This document shows positions 14,869-20,783 of a stretch of DNA of 20,783 bases, in pieces; the stretch's first letter is position 1; each line of letters opens with the position of its first letter. Source of the DNA: X23 sp050251575 (lineage in GTDB: Bacteria; Bacillota; Clostridia; SK-Y3). The DNA is taken from NCBI GenBank assembly GCA_050251575.1, contig JBFWMP010000035.1:1-20783 (forward strand), given 5' to 3'. A program made the position numbers and the translations under genes. The notes under the pieces are model-generated. The model was given only the letters and a program-made list of their open reading frames with translations. It did no database searches and had not been told where the DNA came from.

Positions 14869-15603
14869 TTAATAATATACCTCCACCAGATATAATCCCT
14901 GAGGGGGCGCGGTAATGCCTGCTTCTTTACGGTCTCCGTCTTTGATAATTTTAGGAATGCTGGCAGCCTTTATTCTTCCATTACCTACGTAGAGAACAGT
15001 CCCTGCAATAATTCGCACCATATTATATAAGAATCCATTACCGGATACTTCCATAATAATTTCATCGTTTTTCTTTTCTATTGTAAAATCGTAAATTGTA
15101 CGCACTGTATCTTTTGCTGCACTTCCTGAAGCCATAAAAGCTGAGAAGTCATGTTCTCCCACAAAGAACCCTACTGATTCCTCCATCAGCCTCATATCCA
15201 AACTATATGGCCAATGGTAAACATAATTGCGTTCAAAAACTGAAGGAAAAGTTCTATTTATAATTCTGTATCTGTATTTCTTACCCTTTGTACAGAAACG
15301 TGCATGGAATTCATGTGAAGCTTCGCGGCATTCCAATACAGTGATATCCTTAGGCAATAAACTATTTAACGCATAAGGCATCCGCTCTGCAGGAATATTA
15401 CTCTTTGTATTAAAATTGCATACATATCCTAAAGCGTGAACACCCGCATCAGTTCTACTGCAGCCTGTCACGCTTACTCCTGCTTTAGTAATCTTTGAGA
15501 GCGTTTTCTCAAGCAACTCTTGAATAGTCACTGCATTATTCTGCCGCTGCCAGCCATGATATTCAGTACCATCATACTCTAATTTTAGCATTAAATTCCT
15601 CAT
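14869..15603 (-). CDS. truA: tRNA pseudouridine(38-40) synthase
   Basis: TruA converts uridines 38, 39 and 40 of the tRNA anticodon arm to pseudouridine. The 244 residues are the family's usual length. The start 'LKLEYDGTEYHGWQRQ' and the catalytic motif 'GCSRTDAGVHALG' (47-59, catalytic Asp52) are diagnostic, as is 'GNGFLYNMVRIIAGTV'. It is the last gene of ecfA1-ecfA2-ecfT-truA, a standard order in Bacillota. Between ecfT and truA lies a 30-bp inverted pair of heptameric repeats, which would form a long hairpin in the mRNA just upstream of the AAGGGTGA ribosome site. The usual downstream rplM-rpsI genes are absent. Confidence 0.96.
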   Translation of the reverse strand: MRNLMLKLEYDGTEYHGWQRQNNAVTIQELLEKTLSKITKAGVSVTGCSRTDAGVHALGYVCNFNTKSNIPAERMPYALNSLLPKDITVLECREASHEFHARFCTKGKKYRYRIINRTFPSVFERNYVYHWPYSLDMRLMEESVGFFVGEHDFSAFMASGSAAKDTVRTIYDFTIEKKNDEIIMEVSGNGFLYNMVRIIAGTVLYVGNGRIKAASIPKIIKDGDRKEAGITAPPQGLYLVEVYY

Positions 15604-15621
15604 TAAAAAGTCACCCTTTGA

Positions 15622-15651
15622 AGCTGGGAGCTTGGAGCTGGGAGCCAGGAG
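15622..15651 (+). repeat. (GGAGCNN)n heptameric repeat, copy C
   Basis: It reads AGCTG GGAGCTT GGAGCTG GGAGCCA GGAG. It is the left arm of an inverted pair with copy D, separated by 14 bases. Its CTCC strand ends close to the truA ribosome site. Confidence 0.85.
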
Positions 15652-15665
15652 TTACAGCTTCTATC

Positions 15666-15695
15666 CTCCGAGTTCCGAGCTCCAGGCTCCTAGCT
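15666..15695 (-). repeat. (GGAGCNN)n heptameric repeat, copy D, inverted to copy C
   Basis: On the minus strand it reads AGCTA GGAGCCT GGAGCTC GGAACTC GGAG. It begins 2 bases after the ecfT stop codon. C and D together can fold into a long imperfect hairpin of up to 30 bp in the ecfT-truA mRNA. Confidence 0.85.
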
Positions 15696-15697
15696 AT

Positions 15698-16501
15698 TTA
15701 ATATCTCAATTCTCTTACTAAAAACAGCACAACCATCAAAATAATTACTACTGCGATTGCAATAAAATCCCTATTATATAGTTTTAACTGTTTCATCCTC
15801 GTTCTCTGGTCTCCTCCGCGATAACAGCGTGATTCCATTGCGATTGCCAGTTCGTCAGCTCTTCTGAATGCACTGATAAATAATGGCACCAGCAGCGGGA
15901 CTAACCCTTTTGCTCTTTTTAATAAATTCCCGCTTTCAAAATCAGCACCTCTCGCCATCTGCGCCTTCATGATTTTATCTGTCTCTTCTAATAATGTCGG
16001 AATAAAGCGCAATGCTATTGTCATCATCATTGCAAGCTCATGTGCTGGTATCCCTATCTTTTTAAAAGGATTTAACAGCTTCTCAATGCCATCTGTAAGT
16101 AATATCGGAGAAGTCGTAAAAGTAAGCAGCGATGTACCTATAATTAGAAAAAGTAAGCGCAATGTCATTAGTACTGCCATTTGCAATCCTTCTACCGTAG
16201 CAGTTAAGGGACCTAGTACAAATAAAGGTCTCCCTCCTGACATAAACATATTAATAAGGGCTGTAAATATAATAATAAAAGCCAGCGGCTTCAAACCCTT
16301 AAATACATATTGTATAGGAACTGTAGAAATAAATATAAGTTGGAATGTAAAAGCTGCAAACAATAGATATCCGGTAAAGTTTTTAATCATAAATAATGCC
16401 GCAATATACATTAAGGTCAATATGATTTTTATCCTCGGATCTAATTTATGTATGACTGATTCGCCTGGGAAATACTGTCCTAGTGTAATATCCTTAATCA
16501 T
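15698..16501 (-). CDS. ecfT: ECF transporter transmembrane protein EcfT
   Basis: EcfT is the membrane scaffold joining the two ATPases to an exchangeable substrate-binding S component in energy-coupling-factor importers of vitamins and metals. The 267-residue protein starts 'MIKDITLGQYFPG' and 'HKLDPRIKI', both typical, and has about five hydrophobic segments. The coupling motifs lie between residues about 185 and 240: a canonical 'ARG' in 'AQMARGADFE' and a second, 'ESRCYRGG', where ARG is replaced by SRC. The frame runs 7 codons further upstream, but GGAGG 6 bases before the ATG at 16501 fixes the start. It overlaps the ecfA2 stop by 8 bases, indicating coupling. Confidence 0.93.
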   Translation of the reverse strand: MIKDITLGQYFPGESVIHKLDPRIKIILTLMYIAALFMIKNFTGYLLFAAFTFQLIFISTVPIQYVFKGLKPLAFIIIFTALINMFMSGGRPLFVLGPLTATVEGLQMAVLMTLRLLFLIIGTSLLTFTTSPILLTDGIEKLLNPFKKIGIPAHELAMMMTIALRFIPTLLEETDKIMKAQMARGADFESGNLLKRAKGLVPLLVPLFISAFRRADELAIAMESRCYRGGDQRTRMKQLKLYNRDFIAIAVVIILMVVLFLVRELRY

Positions 16502-17372
16502 TATTTTCCTCCGTCTTTCCACTTAAGCTGCACATCAAGGCAGATAACTCTTTCCTTGCTTGATGGACGGTAAAGATATCATTCCGAATAAGAATACCTT
16601 TACTTTTAAGCTTACTCATTACCTTTGTGATCTGCGGAACCGATAACCCCATACTTTCTAACTCTTTCTCTTTTTGAAAGACTTCACCCGGCTTACCATT
16701 CATTGCAATAGCACCTTTTTGCATTACAATAATTCTATCAGCCACACGCGCTATATCCTCCATACTATGGGATACCAGTATCACAGTCATTCCTAATTTA
16801 TCATGCAATGACTTGATTTGAAATAATATTTCATCTCTTCCTGCAGGATCAAGACCTGCTGTAGGCTCATCCAATACCAGTATCTCCGGCATCATAGATA
16901 AAACACCGGCAATTGCCACTCTGCGTTTCTGACCTCCTGATAACTCAAAAGGCGACTTGTCAAGAATAGAGCTGCTTAAGCCTACAATGCTTAACGCACC
17001 CTTTACCCTTTTTTCTATCTCTTCTGCTGTAAGTTCCATGTTAGTTGGACCAAAAGCAATATCTTTATAAACAGTCTCTTCAAAAAGTTGATGCTCCGGA
17101 TATTGGAAAACAAGACCTACCTTACTCCTGATAAGCTTAATATCCGTTTTTTTATTAGTAATATCGTGCTCATTAATTATTATCCTTCCACTAGCCGGCT
17201 TAAGCAACCCATTTAAGTGCTGCACCAGTGTAGATTTTCCTGAACCCGTATGCCCAATCAATCCAATGAATTCTCCTTTATGAATTTCCAGACTGATATC
17301 CTTCAGTGCCTGTTTCTCAAAAGGACTGCCGGGCATATATACGTAATTTAAATTTTCTATTTTTATTGACAC
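16494..17372 (-). CDS. ecfA2: ECF transporter ATP-binding protein EcfA2
   Basis: This is one of the two ABC ATPases of the energy-coupling module. The 292 residues contain Walker A 'GHTGSGKST' (40-48), Q-loop 'VFQYPEHQLF' (88-97), signature 'LSGGQKRR' (144-151), Walker B 'LVLDEPT' (165-171) and the switch His in 'VSHSMEDI'. The N-terminal 'YVYMPGSPFEKQAL' is the mark that separates EcfA2 from EcfA1. The C-terminal extension of about 60 residues is typical of ECF ATPases. It overlaps ecfT and follows ecfA1 by about 70 bases. No S component is encoded nearby, as expected for a group II module shared by several S proteins. Confidence 0.95.
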   Translation of the reverse strand: MSIKIENLNYVYMPGSPFEKQALKDISLEIHKGEFIGLIGHTGSGKSTLVQHLNGLLKPASGRIIINEHDITNKKTDIKLIRSKVGLVFQYPEHQLFEETVYKDIAFGPTNMELTAEEIEKRVKGALSIVGLSSSILDKSPFELSGGQKRRVAIAGVLSMMPEILVLDEPTAGLDPAGRDEILFQIKSLHDKLGMTVILVSHSMEDIARVADRIIVMQKGAIAMNGKPGEVFQKEKELESMGLSVPQITKVMSKLKSKGILIRNDIFTVHQARKELSALMCSLSGKTEENND

Positions 17373-17440
17373 TTATATTCCTCCAATTAAACAAATTGAA
17401 AATTATTGTTTGCTTTTCTATAATTCTCAATTTCCCATTC

Positions 17441-18292
17441 TCACTTGTCAATTATACGAAGTAATTCTTCTACACATTCATCCTCCGACAACACATCCTG
17501 CCGTATATCAAACCCTTGTTTACGCAGCTCATATGCTAATTCAGTAACTTGAGGTACGTCCAGACCTACTGCCTTAAGCTTTTCTACCTGGCTAAAAACC
17601 TCTTTAGGGCTTCCATCCATAATAATATTGCCCTGTTCCATTACAACTACTCTATCAGACTCTACTGCCTCATCCATATAATGAGTAATTAGTATTACTG
17701 TAATTCCCTCTTCTTTGTTCAGCTTTTTAATAGTACTGATAACTTCTCTTCTTCCCAAAGGGTCTAACATTGCAGTAGGCTCATCAAGTACAATGCATTC
17801 TGGCTTCATGGCTATAACACCGGCAATCGCAATTCTCTGTTTCTGCCCGCCTGATAGCAAATGAGGCGCATGCTTTCTATATTCATACATATCCACTGAT
17901 TTCAATGCATAATCTACTCTTTCTCTAATTTCAGAAGGCGGAACTGAAAGATTCTCAGGGCCGAAAGCCACATCCTCTTCTACAATCGTTGCCACAATTT
18001 GATTATCAGGATTTTGAAATACCATCCCTACAGTCTGCCTGATATTCCAACGTTGCTCTATATCCCCGGTATCCATATGTTTAATAAAGACAGTACCCCC
18101 AGTTGGCAGCAGTAATGCATTCAAATGCTTAGCCAACGTAGACTTACCAGAACCATTATGTCCGAGAATTGTTACGAATTCACCTTTATCTACCTTCAAA
18201 TTTATATTATCCAATACAAATTCTATTTTATCCGGCTCATCTTCATGCCCATAACTATAATTCAAATTAATCGTATTTATCATTTCTTCCAT
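17441..18292 (-). CDS. ecfA1: ECF transporter ATP-binding protein EcfA1
   Basis: This is the partner ATPase of EcfA2; the two form a heterodimer under EcfT. From the ATG at 18292 the protein has 283 residues, with Walker A 'GHNGSGKST' (44-52), Q-loop 'VFQNPDNQIV' (91-100), signature 'LSGGQKQR' (146-153), Walker B 'IVLDEPT' (167-173) and 'ITHYMDEA'. The frame runs 11 codons further upstream, but GCGAGG, 7 bases before this ATG, decides the start. A TATAAT at 18340-18335 (-) with only a poor -35 is the best nearby promoter. In most Bacillota this gene follows rplQ; here a non-coding region with repeats lies upstream. Confidence 0.94.
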   Translation of the reverse strand: MEEMINTINLNYSYGHEDEPDKIEFVLDNINLKVDKGEFVTILGHNGSGKSTLAKHLNALLLPTGGTVFIKHMDTGDIEQRWNIRQTVGMVFQNPDNQIVATIVEEDVAFGPENLSVPPSEIRERVDYALKSVDMYEYRKHAPHLLSGGQKQRIAIAGVIAMKPECIVLDEPTAMLDPLGRREVISTIKKLNKEEGITVILITHYMDEAVESDRVVVMEQGNIIMDGSPKEVFSQVEKLKAVGLDVPQVTELAYELRKQGFDIRQDVLSEDECVEELLRIIDK

Positions 18293-18381
18293 CGTAAAAC
18301 CTCGCTTGATATGTATTATCCACACTAACTATATATTATACTTTATTTTAAAAGATATAAAAATAGTTTTTTTAAAAAAGT

Positions 18382-18409
18382 GAGGAGTGGGGAGTGATGA
18401 GTAAGGAGG
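18382..18409 (+). repeat. GGAGT-type heptameric repeat, copy F
   Basis: It reads GAGGAGT GGGGAGT GATGAGT AAGGAGG, the same 7-base period as copies A-E but with GGAGT in place of GGAGC. The core AGTGGGGAGTG (18386-18396) recurs inverted at 18696-18706. The pair brackets the rluA promoter and the palindromic element. Confidence 0.7.
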
Positions 18410-18471
18410 ATAAAAATATTATGAAAGGTTACTATATACTTGTGCACCATGCTTGAATCAATACAAATCGT

Positions 18472-18500
18472 TTGTTTGATGTTTGAAACTAGTATATAAT
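18472..18500 (+). promoter_or_regulatory. Promoter of the RluA-family gene
   Basis: TTGTTT (18472-18477) and TATAAT (18495-18500) are 17 bases apart. The predicted start near 18507 gives a leader of about 220 bases that contains the whole palindromic element. Confidence 0.6.
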
Positions 18501-18538
18501 AATAACTATATTATATAGTGGATTTGGTGTAGTGCTCC

Positions 18539-18691
18539 GGAAACCACTCAAAAAGCCCGTTTTGTGTCATTCTGAATGAAACGAAGTGAAATGAAGAATC
18601 TTAAAAGTTGCTTAAGTGCTAAGATCCTTCACTTACGTTCAGGATGACATCTCGAGTTTTTTTGCTTAATCATACTTTTTCAGTGGTTTCC
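18539..18691. repeat. Nested palindromic repeat element, copy 2
   Basis: The 17-base ends GGAAACCACTCAAAAAG (18539-18555) and CTTTTTCAGTGGTTTCC (18675-18691) are inverted with one mismatch. Inside is a second imperfect hairpin: TGTCATTCTGAATGAAACGA on the left (from 18564), and on the right a segment whose complement begins TGTCATCCTGAACGTA. The whole unit aligns with 7428-7580. It encodes no protein and resembles a MITE- or REP-like dispersed repeat. It lies in the predicted 5' leader of the RluA-family gene. Confidence 0.85.
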
Positions 18692-18706
18692 TCCACACTC
18701 CCCACT
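18691..18706 (-). repeat. GGAGT-type heptameric repeat, short copy G
   Basis: On the minus strand it reads AGT GGGGAGT GTGGAG, inverted relative to copy F. Its CTCC strand is on the rluA-family mRNA and ends 8 bases before the AAGGAG ribosome site at 18715-18720. Confidence 0.6.
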
Positions 18707-18727
18707 ATAACGACAAGGAGCATATAC

Positions 18728-19690
18728 ATGATAACTATTACCGTTCCACAAGAACATAACGGAAAAAAATTGGACAGATTTCTAACTGAGAGGTTTGAAA
18801 ATCTCCCGCTAAGCGCTATTTATAAAGCATTACGTAAAAAAGATATTCGTATTAATAATATTAAAATTAATGAGAATAGGATATTACAGGCTGGTGATCG
18901 TCTTACAATATATATTAAAGATGAAATATTATATGGCTTAGATTCGCCGGATAAAACAGCTTCAGCTGATGAGATACCATTTGAAATCATCTATGAAGAC
19001 ACGCATCTGCTCCTTATTAACAAGCATCCTGGTATTTCCGTACATCCCGACAAGGATACGAATAAAGATACTTTAATTGATCTTGCAATTCGGTATATTA
19101 GTGAAAAAAAGACATATGAGTACCCTTCATCTGAATCTTTTTTGCCGGCTTTATGCCATAGACTAGACCACTATACCGGTGGAATTGTAATCATCGCTAA
19201 AACATCTCAAGCACTAAAAATAATGTTGGATAAAATTAAAAATCGAGAAATAAAGAAATATTATCAGTGTTTGGTAAAAGGACATCCTTCACCACTACAA
19301 GCTGAATTAAAACATTTTCTTGTAAAAAATGAGATAAAAAGCTGTGTTTATATACATGACACTCCACAGAAGGGGGGGCTAACTGCTATTACCAGGTATA
19401 AAACTATACAACCTGGAGATGAAATCAGCCGCTTGGAGGTAGAGCTTATCACAGGAAGAACCCATCAAATACGGGCACACCTTGCCTATATCGGTCATCC
19501 AATACTTGGCGATGATAAATATGGTGATAGGCAGCTTAACAAGCAATATGGTGTGAAACATCAATGCCTATGGGCATATAAAGTTTTATTCGATTTCAAA
19601 GGTGAAGCCGGCATACTGGATTATTTAAAAGGAAAGGTATTTGAAACCAAGAATATTAAATTCCCAGTTAAAAATATTAACCTTTTATAG
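18728..19690 (+). CDS. RluA-family 23S rRNA/tRNA pseudouridine synthase
   Basis: This 320-residue enzyme isomerizes uridine to pseudouridine in structured RNA. It has an N-terminal S4-like RNA-binding domain (about 1-65, 'KKLDRFLTERF' and 'IRINNIKINENRILQAGDRL') and a catalytic domain with 'ALCHRLDHYTGGIVII' (141-156). The catalytic Asp is residue 147, in a variant of the usual HRLDxxTSG in which Ser is Gly. 'LITGRTHQIRAHLAYIGHPILGDDKYG' is the second family signature. The exact RNA target (RluC, RluD or another type) cannot be told from sequence. The frame extends 28 codons upstream into the repeat, but AAGGAG 7 bases before the ATG at 18728 fixes the start. Confidence 0.9.
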   Translation: MITITVPQEHNGKKLDRFLTERFENLPLSAIYKALRKKDIRINNIKINENRILQAGDRLTIYIKDEILYGLDSPDKTASADEIPFEIIYEDTHLLLINKHPGISVHPDKDTNKDTLIDLAIRYISEKKTYEYPSSESFLPALCHRLDHYTGGIVIIAKTSQALKIMLDKIKNREIKKYYQCLVKGHPSPLQAELKHFLVKNEIKSCVYIHDTPQKGGLTAITRYKTIQPGDEISRLEVELITGRTHQIRAHLAYIGHPILGDDKYGDRQLNKQYGVKHQCLWAYKVLFDFKGEAGILDYLKGKVFETKNIKFPVKNINLL

Positions 19691-19691
19691 T

Positions 19692-19754
19692 TCACAGTTT
19701 ACTGACTTAGCTATGCTACGAATCATGAAGATGATTCGTAATCATGTACTGTGA
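19692..19754. terminator. Hairpin between convergent RluA-family and methyltransferase genes
   Basis: A perfect 10-bp stem (TACGAATCAT / ATGATTCGTA, 19717-19726 and 19731-19740, loop GAAG) is enclosed by an outer inverted pair TCACAGT / ACTGTGA (19692-19698, 19748-19754). No long U-run follows on either strand, so termination would be weak or Rho-dependent. Confidence 0.55.
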
Positions 19755-19757
19755 CCC

Positions 19758-20621
19758 TTATGCTTCCCACCGTCCTGAAGCTCCGCATGGAAGTACAAGA
19801 CCTGTCCGTGTAATTGGCAGCCCAATCTCATCTGATGTAATATTTCCTCCGAACCTTCGTCCTGCAGATAGTTTAAGAACATTTCCCAACACTGTTGGTG
19901 CTAATCCGGTTGTATAAGAATTAATTAGAAAGAACAGTGGATTGGGTGAAAGCAGATTCACGCACTCTCTTACAAGATTGTATAGCTCATCTTCTATTTT
20001 CCAGACTTCTCCGTTAGGGCCTCTGCCATAAGACGGAGGATCCATGATAATTCCCTCATACTGCTTTCCTCTGCGATTCTCACGTTGTACAAACTTTAAC
20101 ACATCATCAACAATAAACCGTATTGCCCGCCCTGATAAATTAGATACTTCTATATTATCTTTTGCCCAATTCACCATTCCTTTCGCAGCATCTACGTGAC
20201 AAACCTCAGCACCGGCATAAGCTGCTGCAACTGTAGCTCCACCCGTGTATGCAAATAAATTCAATACTCTGACGGGTTTGTTATGTTTTTCAATCTTATC
20301 CATCATCCATTTCCAATTGACTGCTTGTTCTGGAAATATCCCTGTATGTTTAAAGCCCATTGGCTTAATATTGAACTTTAACTTTCCATAAGAAATAGTC
20401 CACTGTTCCGGCAGCTTGCTGAAAAATTCCCACTTACCGCCTCCACTGCTGCTTCTATGATAATGACCATCGACATTCTTCCACTGTTTGTTATCTGATT
20501 CCAACGTCCAAATTACTTGGGGGTCAGGACGTCTTACGATATACCTTCCCCAGCGTTCTAATTTTTCTCCATCTCCTGTATCTATAACTTCATAATCCTT
20601 CCAATCATCTGCAAGCCACAT
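19758..20621 (-). CDS. RlmI/COG1092-like class I SAM-dependent methyltransferase
   Basis: This 287-residue protein matches the RlmI-like family of rRNA methyltransferases in its core: 'VLNLFAYTGGATVAAAYAG' (119-137, SAM motif I), acidic 'CHVDAAKGMVNWAKDN' and catalytic-loop 'MDPPSYGRG' (193-201). The N-terminal 90 residues are beta-rich and resemble the family's linker domain, but no PUA domain is present. E. coli RlmI uses a Cys near 'FSCSG' to form m5C. The aligned place here reads 'LINSYTTG', so that Cys is absent, and N-methylation or another nucleobase target is more likely (inference). GGAGG lies 7-8 bases before the ATG. A heptameric repeat copy is just upstream. Confidence 0.85.
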   Translation of the reverse strand: MWLADDWKDYEVIDTGDGEKLERWGRYIVRRPDPQVIWTLESDNKQWKNVDGHYHRSSSGGGKWEFFSKLPEQWTISYGKLKFNIKPMGFKHTGIFPEQAVNWKWMMDKIEKHNKPVRVLNLFAYTGGATVAAAYAGAEVCHVDAAKGMVNWAKDNIEVSNLSGRAIRFIVDDVLKFVQRENRRGKQYEGIIMDPPSYGRGPNGEVWKIEDELYNLVRECVNLLSPNPLFFLINSYTTGLAPTVLGNVLKLSAGRRFGGNITSDEIGLPITRTGLVLPCGASGRWEA

Positions 20622-20638
20622 GATGTTACCTCCTTTTT

Positions 20639-20669
20639 AGCTTAGAGCTTGGAGCTCAGAGCTCGGAGC
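20639..20669 (+). repeat. (GGAGCNN)n heptameric repeat, copy E
   Basis: It reads AGCTT AGAGCTT GGAGCTC AGAGCTC GGAGC, followed by seven A. The CTCC-rich strand is in the leader of the methyltransferase mRNA and ends about 5 bases before its GGAGG. The flank AGCTAAAAA-SD matches that of copy A before ilvD. Confidence 0.85.
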
Positions 20670-20720
20670 AAAAAAATAGGTGCGACTTAACTCCAACCCC
20701 TGAGCCACAAGCTAAATAAC

Positions 20721-20748
20721 ATAATAACATTAAGATTGCCTATTACAA
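20721..20748 (-). promoter_or_regulatory. Promoter of the RlmI-like methyltransferase gene
   Basis: On the minus strand TTGTAA (20748-20743) and TATTAT (20726-20721) are 16 bases apart, with TG upstream of the -10. Its leader of about 90 bases includes repeat copy E. Nothing else is recognizable in 20670-20783. Confidence 0.5.
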
Positions 20749-20783
20749 GCCTAAATAAATTTATTATTATGATACATATATCA

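Noticed and set aside
18421..18456. 11-codon mini-ORF (starting M-K-G-Y-Y) after AAGGAGG
   Set aside because: The apparent ribosome site is part of the GGAGT repeat, and the ORF lies upstream of the predicted promoter.
18644..18727. 28-codon N-terminal extension of the RluA-family protein
   Set aside because: The extension lies in the repeat element; AAGGAG and the family's usual start support the ATG at 18728.
1..20783. CRISPR array, tRNA, rRNA, insertion sequence or prophage
   Set aside because: No regularly spaced direct repeats, no tRNA-like cloverleaf motifs, no rRNA segments and no transposase or phage genes were seen.

Overview
The window is AT-rich DNA from a Gram-positive bacterium of the Bacillota, most likely class Clostridia and probably a spore-former. 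This rests on strong AGGAGG-type ribosome sites, near-consensus sigma-A promoters, a rho gene with a long charged N-terminal insertion, the rho/rpmE/DUF1385/prmC neighbourhood, a YtvI-type sporulation membrane protein, a DUF5711-CvpA pair and an M-box magnesium riboswitch. No plasmid, phage, transposase or CRISPR signature is visible. The species cannot be named from sequence alone.

Layout. 1-1810 (+): 3' part of an ApgM-type phosphoglycerate mutase gene, then ytvI with its own promoter. 1849-7056 (-): prmC, DUF1385 (yqhQ-like), rpmE and rho, interrupted at 3842-5084 by two tandem (+) genes for membrane-anchored TPR paralogues. Both convergent gene pairs here share a hairpin that contains both stop codons or one stop codon. 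7057-7595: rho leader, a perfect-consensus rho promoter, a possible gene remnant and a palindromic repeat element. 7596-9012 (-): corA with a complete control region of promoter, M-box riboswitch, intrinsic terminator and an unannotated 43-codon upstream ORF with a strong ribosome site. 9095-12448 (-): ilvD-ilvB for branched-chain amino acid synthesis, both apparently without T-box control. 12818-14722 (-): cvpA and DUF5711. 14869-18292 (-): ecfA1-ecfA2-ecfT-truA, the energizing module of an ECF vitamin/metal importer plus tRNA pseudouridine synthase. 18293-18727: non-coding region with a second copy of the palindromic repeat. 18728-19690 (+): RluA-family pseudouridine synthase. 19758-20621 (-): RlmI/COG1092-like methyltransferase.

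Most genes are housekeeping: translation and RNA modification (prmC, rpmE, truA, rluA-like, the methyltransferase), transcription termination (rho), transport (corA, ecfAAT) and amino acid synthesis (ilvBD). The unusual material lies between genes. First, the corA leader appears to combine a Mg2+ riboswitch with an upstream ORF whose start (M-D-A-D-P) resembles Mg2+-sensing leader peptides of enterobacteria. Second, a heptameric (GGAGCTN)n-type repeat occurs at least five times, plus two GGAGT variants, all between 12.4 and 20.7 kb. In four cases its CTCC strand lies just upstream of a gene's ribosome site. Third, two roughly 150-bp nested-palindrome repeats are clearly related to each other.
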